This document shows, piece by piece, positions 59,155 through 64,000 of a stretch of 64,000 bases of DNA. The stretch covers positions 3,810,501 to 3,874,500 of the forward strand of contig CP016211.1 of NCBI GenBank assembly GCA_001931535.1. Direction: 5' to 3'. Origin of the DNA: Minicystis rosea. GTDB lineage: Bacteria; Myxococcota_A; Polyangia; Polyangiales; Polyangiaceae. Position 1 is the stretch's first letter. Every line of letters starts with the position of its first letter. The translations under genes were made by a program, and so were the position numbers. The notes under the pieces are model-generated. The model was not told where the DNA came from. It ran no database searches and saw only the letters and a program-made list of their open reading frames with translations.

Positions 59155-60003
59155 TCACTGCGTGAACCCGATGTAGGAAACCCAGACATCGAATTTCGCG
59201 CTCTTCGCGACCTGGAAGTGCACCGAGTAGAGCGCATTGGTCGCCAGCGCGGTGACGCCGGTGTTCATGCCCCAACCCTCCTGGGCGAGCTGGCTCCAGG
59301 TGAAGGTGTATTGTTGCCAGGCGTTCGTCAGTGTCACGCCGGTGCCGAAGGCGTCGTTGCACTGGTTCTTCGTGGTCGACGCAGGATCGCACTTGCCGCC
59401 CTCGGGCGCGGTGTTCACGTCGACGATGCTGAAACGGATGCTCTGCCCGGTGGCGTCGCCCTGCGAGCCGGCCTTGGCCCAGAAGGTGATACCCGTGTAC
59501 TTCGCGCCGTCATAAGCGCTCTTCTTGCCGGCGACGTTGTTGAAGTCGAAGCCCATGCCCGCGCCCCAGACGCTGAATCCGGATCCGAAGGTCTGGGCGG
59601 CGAAACCGGCGGTGAGGCCCGCGGACGCGTCCGTGACAGCCACCTTGACGAAAGGCATGGTGTCGCTCGTCACCGGCGTTTGCGTGCCCGAGCCGTCGTT
59701 GTAGGTGTACCAAGCGCCCGTGCGGCCGCCGGCCGTGAGGATCGACCCGGTGTTGCTCGCCATGTTGTCGATCGGGTCGACGTTCCCCGTCTGGCCGCTG
59801 CCCGTGCTCGACGTGGTGGACGGGTTGGTGGTGCCCGTGGAGGTCGTCGGCGTGGTGGTGCCCGTCGTGGCGCTGGTGCCGCCGCCGCCACCCGCGTTCG
59901 TCTCGCTCGTCCCACTGTCGCAGGCCATGAATGCCAATGCCGCGAGCCCACCGGCGAGCAGGCCCAGGGTTCGGAAGGTATGCTTGTGATCCATATGCTG
60001 CAC
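59155..60003 (-). CDS. Carbohydrate-binding-like lipoprotein
   Basis: 282 residues from the GTG at 60003 (AAAGG at good spacing); an ATG at 59994 is the alternative. The lipobox is AFMAC, followed by a Thr/Ser/Gly linker (TSATTGTTTPTTSTGTTNPS). The 200-residue beta-sandwich resembles CBM11/CBM4-like jelly rolls (DNMASNTGSILTAGGRTGAWYTYND, FDFNNVAGKKSAYDGAKYTGITFWAKAG, AWQQYTFTWSQLAQEGWG, ALYSVHFQV). No catalytic residues. Placed between GH5 and GH9 genes, it probably helps bind cellulose to the cell surface. Confidence 0.75.
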   Translation of the reverse strand: MQHMDHKHTFRTLGLLAGGLAALAFMACDSGTSETNAGGGGGTSATTGTTTPTTSTGTTNPSTTSSTGSGQTGNVDPIDNMASNTGSILTAGGRTGAWYTYNDGSGTQTPVTSDTMPFVKVAVTDASAGLTAGFAAQTFGSGFSVWGAGMGFDFNNVAGKKSAYDGAKYTGITFWAKAGSQGDATGQSIRFSIVDVNTAPEGGKCDPASTTKNQCNDAFGTGVTLTNAWQQYTFTWSQLAQEGWGMNTGVTALATNALYSVHFQVAKSAKFDVWVSYIGFTQ

Positions 60004-60054
60004 CGGAACCTTTCGAGAGGTGATGTCGATCGTTCGACCAGGTGAATTCGTACG

Positions 60055-60678
60055 TCAGTGTGGCGGCGGCGGCGCAGGCACCGCGGGCGGAGGCGGCGAG
60101 ATCGCATGACAGATGCGATCGGCACCGCAGCGCTCACCGGCGCCGCAAAGTGGATTGCAGGCAGAGACGCATTTACCGCGCAGGCACGTATACCCAGGGC
60201 TGCAATCCGGCTCGCAGATCAGGGGGTTTGGGGCCGCTTGCGACCCCATCGTCACGCCCGGCCCGGGGCTTGGAGCCGCTTGCGGCCCCACTGGCATCAG
60301 GGCCGGCCCGCTCGCTTGTAACCCCATCGCAACAGGACAGGAGAAGAGGCGCGCCTTGACCACCCAAGCAGGCATGTAATCCGTGTCGCGCGGCCCGCTG
60401 GAAGAATCGATGAAGAGGTAGTTGCCTCCGCCGAGCACCGCTTGCCTGCGCAGATCGAGGACCGCCTTTTCATAATACGGCCCGCCGGGCACCCAGCGAT
60501 CGGCGTCCTTCCCTTCGAGCGCGGCGAGCAGGCGGCACTCCGCGGGCGGTGCGCCGGCGGCGCTGATTTGCACGGCGGACACGGCTTTGGGATCCGCGGT
60601 CGGACCGCAGGCGACGAAGAGCACGGACGCGATCACGGCGCGCGCGGCCCTCCCCCTCCGCGGCGACCCGAGACTCAT
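60055..60678 (-). CDS. Small lipoprotein with an RcsF/DUF4156-like segment
   Basis: 207 residues. The start overlaps the GH9 stop (ATGA). The lipobox is LFVAC (Cys about residue 24). PAECRLLAALEGKDA...LRRQAVLGGGNYLFID (about 45-88) has the pattern of DUF4156/RcsF-like domains (a Cys, then RnkAalLGGNyl). A Pro/Gly linker leads to a Cys-rich C-terminus (CEPDCSPGYTCLRGKCVSACNPLCGAGERCGADRIC) and a proline tail. Possibly an envelope sensor linked to cellulase production; that is inference. Confidence 0.68.
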   Translation of the reverse strand: MSLGSPRRGRAARAVIASVLFVACGPTADPKAVSAVQISAAGAPPAECRLLAALEGKDADRWVPGGPYYEKAVLDLRRQAVLGGGNYLFIDSSSGPRDTDYMPAWVVKARLFSCPVAMGLQASGPALMPVGPQAAPSPGPGVTMGSQAAPNPLICEPDCSPGYTCLRGKCVSACNPLCGAGERCGADRICHAISPPPPAVPAPPPPH

Positions 60679-63026
60679 TTCCCCTTCTCGTCCAGGAAGG
60701 CGGCCACCCACGCGAGCGGCGCATTCCAGTTGATGGTGATCTCGTTGACCGACCAAGCTTCGATGTTGTCGACGAAACACTTTTGGGGCGCGCATCCTTT
60801 GAGCCCGGCAGCCTGCACATACGGATCTTCGAGGCCCGAGTTCGGCCCGCCCGAGACCGCGCCCGGCGGCGCGACCGGGAACTTCGCATCCACCTGATGG
60901 GCCCAGAAGCGATGGTGCGGGTTCCGCAAGGGATTCGCACCGTACCCGGTCACGTAGGATTGCGCGAGCGGGTTGCGCCCGAGGATGTAGTCCATGCCTT
61001 CGACCACGCCGTCGAGGTAGGTTTGCTTACCCGTGATGTCGTGCGCCAGCGCCAAGATGACGAGGTTGTTGAGCACGAACGAGTTGGACCCCCACGGGTA
61101 TTTCGAGCCGGCGCCGGGCTTGAACGGCAGGCGATAGCCCTGCGTCTCGATGACATCGAGGTAGCTGTCGGCCGCGGCCACGATGGTCGCGCGCGCCGCC
61201 GCCGTCGCTTGCGCGTCGCCGTGCGGCACGATGGCCAAGGTGATGGCGCCGAGGGCCTGTGTCACTTGCCACGTCATCGACGATCCACCGGCGTTGCCGG
61301 CCGTCGCCGAGGGGATCGACTTCGCATGAGGAGATCCCTTGTGGAACGTCTTGTAAACGTCCTTCCCCGTGGTGGCGAAGAGCTCGGCCGCGGCCCAATA
61401 GAATTCGTCGGTGACCTCGCGATCGTCGTACGGGCCGCCGCCGCTGTTGTCGCTCCCGGGCGCGAACACGTCGGGGTGCGCCTGCGCGGCCGTCCACGCG
61501 CGCTCCGCCGCCGTGAGGCACTTGGCCGAGAAGGCAGGATCGATGGTCTTCCAAATGCGCGCCGCCTGCGCCGCGGTGGCAGCCACGTTGAGCGTCGCCG
61601 CCGTGCTCGGCGGGCGGAGGAAGCGCTTCATCGGATCTTCGTGGGGCGGGAGGCCGAGCGCGGTCCACTTCTCGTCATGCACCTTGTGGTGCACCATGCC
61701 CGCGAGCGGATTGCCCTCCGGCACCTGCATCTTGAGCATGAACTCGATCTCGACGCGCGCCTCGTCGAGGATGTCCGGCGCCCCATTCTTGTTCTCGGGG
61801 ATGTTGAGCTTGCCATCGCCGAAGTCGGCGCTCGACTTGCCGAGGAGCTTTCCACGCTCGAATTGATTGAGCATCGTCCACACGGAGATGCCGCCGTTGA
61901 CCACGTATTTGCCGTGATCGCCGGCGTCGTACCAACCGCCGGTGACGTCGAGCGAGTAGCTGCAACCGGAGCCCGGCGCGCACGGAATGCTCTTGTCGGA
62001 GAGGTGCCCGGCCGGCCGCGCCCACTTGACCTCACCCGCATGGGGCATGGCGATGGGGATGCCGCTCCGGTTGTGATAGAAATACGCGAGCGCGTCGTAC
62101 TTGAGCTTCTTGTAGAGCCCGCGACCGACGGAGAAGGGATAGCTGGTCTCCTCTCCGACCCTCAGCTTGAAGCCCTCGCCGGTGGCTTTCATCGCAGTGA
62201 AATCGACGAGGTGCACCTGCTCGCCGGAGGCGGCGTCGCGGCCGTTGAAGAGCGTATCGCCGCTCGCCACCACGGAGCCGGACGACGAGATCACCTCCCA
62301 CTTGAGGGGCGAGCTCGACGGGCTCGAGACGATGGCGCGCTTGTTGAGGCCGGGGAAATAGCCAACCTGATTGACCCGCACCTTGGGCACGGGAGGGGCC
62401 TTGTGGGCGACGGGCGGGGTGAACTGCGGATCGTCGAGGTGGACGTCGTCGATGCAAACGCTGAACGCGCCGCTCGGCTTGGCCAGGTTGCCGCCCAAGT
62501 GGAACGTCAGCTCCGCGGTGGCATCGTCGGCCGCGCCCATGGTGAATTGAGCCGCGTACGTCTGCGGGGTCGTCGAAAGATCGATGGCCGCGGCCCAATA
62601 CTCCGCATACGGCGGGCCCGCCATTCCGAGCTTCGGGCGCGCCCGCGTGGGCTCGGTCGCCCAGGCTTTGAAATGAATGGTGTAGGTGTGCCCCTTTTGA
62701 ATCACCATCTCGCGGTGACGCATCTGCGCGTCCCACGCGTTCGTGCCCTTGTTCTCGACGCGCAGGCAGAAGGCGCCTTTTTCGATGGTGGCTTTGCCGT
62801 CGGCCGGGGCGCTGAACGACGTCGTCCACGGGAGGCTCGTGCCGTCGTCGAACGTGCCGTTCTTGATCAGGTTGTTGCCGGCGCCCTTGGGATTGCCCGG
62901 GGCCCCTGCTTGAGCCGCGGGCTCACCAACCGCAGGTGACGGCTGCTCGGTGGAGGCGCCGGCACAGCCCGAGGCCGCTGCGGCGCCGAAGGCGAAGAGC
63001 CAGGGAATCGAAGGGGCAAGTCGCAT
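60675..63026 (-). CDS. Glycoside hydrolase family 9 cellulase (CBM + Ig-like + GH9)
   Basis: 783 residues. Lipobox ASGC (Cys about residue 21). The order is a CBM4/9-like jelly roll (about 55-210, NNLIKNGTFDDGTSLPWTTS), a CelD_N Ig-like domain (about 220-310, VPKVRVNQVGYFPGLNKRAIV) and the GH9 (alpha/alpha)6 barrel. Visible motifs are GGWYDAGDHGKYVVNGG with the catalytic Asp pair, NPHHRFWAHQ, and DNIEAWSVNEITINWNAPL with the acid Glu. A processive or endo-cellulase on the outer surface, coupled to the small lipoprotein downstream. Confidence 0.93.
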   Translation of the reverse strand: MRLAPSIPWLFAFGAAAASGCAGASTEQPSPAVGEPAAQAGAPGNPKGAGNNLIKNGTFDDGTSLPWTTSFSAPADGKATIEKGAFCLRVENKGTNAWDAQMRHREMVIQKGHTYTIHFKAWATEPTRARPKLGMAGPPYAEYWAAAIDLSTTPQTYAAQFTMGAADDATAELTFHLGGNLAKPSGAFSVCIDDVHLDDPQFTPPVAHKAPPVPKVRVNQVGYFPGLNKRAIVSSPSSSPLKWEVISSSGSVVASGDTLFNGRDAASGEQVHLVDFTAMKATGEGFKLRVGEETSYPFSVGRGLYKKLKYDALAYFYHNRSGIPIAMPHAGEVKWARPAGHLSDKSIPCAPGSGCSYSLDVTGGWYDAGDHGKYVVNGGISVWTMLNQFERGKLLGKSSADFGDGKLNIPENKNGAPDILDEARVEIEFMLKMQVPEGNPLAGMVHHKVHDEKWTALGLPPHEDPMKRFLRPPSTAATLNVAATAAQAARIWKTIDPAFSAKCLTAAERAWTAAQAHPDVFAPGSDNSGGGPYDDREVTDEFYWAAAELFATTGKDVYKTFHKGSPHAKSIPSATAGNAGGSSMTWQVTQALGAITLAIVPHGDAQATAAARATIVAAADSYLDVIETQGYRLPFKPGAGSKYPWGSNSFVLNNLVILALAHDITGKQTYLDGVVEGMDYILGRNPLAQSYVTGYGANPLRNPHHRFWAHQVDAKFPVAPPGAVSGGPNSGLEDPYVQAAGLKGCAPQKCFVDNIEAWSVNEITINWNAPLAWVAAFLDEKGK

Positions 63027-63040
63027 GTGCTCGCTCGCGA

Positions 63041-64000
63041 TCAGGGGAAGAGCCAACCGTAGGTGGCATAAGCCAGCGCGCAATGGGCTTGCGCCCAGAA
63101 CCGATGATAGACGAAGGAGGGCGGCTGGCCACCGTCGAGATAAGCCTTCACCTTGCCCCACGAGGGATCATCCTTGTACTTCGATCGGATGCTGAAGAAC
63201 GTGGACTTCGCATCGATCACGTCCCCATTCGGCATCTTGCCCGTGAAGCCCGGCGGGACGTAGAGCGGCTCGTTGAAGCGTTTGTAGTCCTTGCGCACCT
63301 CGGGGTTCGTCAAGCCCTTCTCCGTGCGGTGCTTGGCCCACATCCGATCGAGGAGCTCCTTCGCGAGCTTCTGCGCCTCCTTGTCCTTCGCCTTCGCCGC
63401 ATAGAAGGTCAGCGTCTGGGCATAGGCGGCCGTGGTGCCCACGTCGTCCGTGGAATTGAGCACCTTGACGTGGAGACCGGCGTTGAAGCTCTTGTCGTTC
63501 GTGAAGGTCCGCGTCTTCTCGTTCCAATCGAGCGACGGTTGACCGGACCACTGGAGCGTGGACGGGATCTCGTAACCACCGTCCTTGAGGAGCTTGGTGT
63601 TGGCCTTGGCCCAGGCGACCCACTTGTCGAGCACCAGCTTGGCGTTGGGATCGCCGCTCGCATAGTAGTACTCGGCGACGCGCTCCACGCTCCAGACCTG
63701 GAAGCCGAACCACTCGTTGCTCGGCGGATCGACGAAGACGGGCGCCTCGTCGTAGGCCATGCCGTAGAACGTCTTGGTGCCTTTGGGCGGCGCCTCGTAG
63801 CGGCCCTTCCAGCTGTTGGTCGCGCCGCCGGCGATGGCGCCCTCGGAGGACTGGAGCCAGCGATAGAACTCGATCTGCCGCGTCAGGCTCGTGTCCCAGT
63901 CGCGCGCGCCGTTCGGTGAAACCGGCTTGAGCGCCGGGCTCTTGGCGAGCGCATAAGCGGCCATCGGGTTCTGGTAGCCGGAGTGGTTGTGGCTCGAGGC
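63041..64000 (-). CDS. Glycoside hydrolase family 48 cellulase, C-terminal part (runs off the window)
   Basis: About 319 residues are present; the frame is open to the window end (SHNHSGYQNPMAAYAL). Typical GH48 sequence includes FYRWLQSSEGAIAGGATNSWKGRYE, FYGMAYDEAPVFVDPPSNEWFGFQVWSVERVAEYYYASGD and the C-terminal FVYHRFWAQAHCALAYATYGWLF. GH48 enzymes are reducing-end cellobiohydrolases that act with GH9 partners. The stop is 15 bp before the GH9 start, so the two are one operon. The N-terminus, including the catalytic Glu and export signal, lies outside. Confidence 0.9.
   Translation of the reverse strand, partial: ASSHNHSGYQNPMAAYALAKSPALKPVSPNGARDWDTSLTRQIEFYRWLQSSEGAIAGGATNSWKGRYEAPPKGTKTFYGMAYDEAPVFVDPPSNEWFGFQVWSVERVAEYYYASGDPNAKLVLDKWVAWAKANTKLLKDGGYEIPSTLQWSGQPSLDWNEKTRTFTNDKSFNAGLHVKVLNSTDDVGTTAAYAQTLTFYAAKAKDKEAQKLAKELLDRMWAKHRTEKGLTNPEVRKDYKRFNEPLYVPPGFTGKMPNGDVIDAKSTFFSIRSKYKDDPSWGKVKAYLDGGQPPSFVYHRFWAQAHCALAYATYGWLFP

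Overview
The window looks like chromosomal DNA of a cellulose-degrading myxobacterium of the Polyangiales (Sorangium/Polyangium-like) type. This is inferred from the very high G+C, many lipoproteins with Gly/Ser/Thr-rich linkers, a DUF4215 cysteine-rich repeat protein, an RCC1-repeat lipoprotein, two Hanks-type Ser/Thr kinases (one fused to a formylglycine-generating-enzyme-like domain) and a cellulase cluster. No rRNA, tRNA or CRISPR array was recognised.

Layout. 0.1-4.2 kb: a GntR/FCD regulator diverges from a small catabolic run (FAH-family hydrolase, VOC protein, polysaccharide deacetylase-like protein, alpha/beta hydrolase) marked by a repeated 14-bp palindrome. 4.2-5.7 kb: a YceI protein and a lipoprotein. 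5.8-8.7 kb: a fatty-acid desaturase and its ferredoxin-type reductase, divergent from a DesT/FabR-like TetR regulator with an inverted repeat between them. 8.8-12.2 kb: a kinase, a TPR/PEGA-like protein and a propeller lipoprotein in one operon. 12.4-16.9 kb: an ABC-F ATPase coupled to HflX, then an MFS exporter; hflX and the MFS gene each carry a one-base gap in a G run. 17-25 kb: an orphan phage-type P-loop ATPase, a sterol-desaturase-like hydroxylase, an 865-residue phosphatase-superfamily membrane protein resembling GPI ethanolamine-phosphate transferases, a zinc-ribbon membrane protein and a standalone HsdR N-terminal nuclease domain.

25-48.6 kb is the accessory heart of the window. Fragments of IS66 elements, a 21-bp minisatellite and gene remnants surround two carotenoid-oxygenase loci. 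Between these loci lie three tandem STAND-type regulators (winged helix, NTPase, TPR; the middle one has no DNA-binding domain) and a coupled DMT transporter. The second locus is a tight five-gene operon in which most products carry export signals: BCO-like carotenoid oxygenase, strictosidine-synthase-like lactonase, Tat-lipoprotein VOC protein, ABM-domain lipoprotein and alpha/beta-hydrolase lipoprotein. The two loci decay reciprocally: locus A keeps carotenoid oxygenase 1 and a broken lactonase tail, while locus B keeps the rest and only a 98-codon internally deleted oxygenase 1. Three promoter regions share runs of a 10-bp direct repeat (about GTMAANCGNG), which I infer to be the binding site of the winged-helix regulators. 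This regulator plus envelope apocarotenoid module is the best candidate for an undescribed system.

48.6-64 kb: an RCC1 lipoprotein, an alpha/beta-hydrolase lipoprotein, a His-rich lipoprotein, the kinase-FGE fusion, and a leftward cellulase cluster (GH5, a carbohydrate-binding-like lipoprotein, a small RcsF/DUF4156-like lipoprotein, GH9 and the C-terminal part of a GH48 enzyme that runs off the window).
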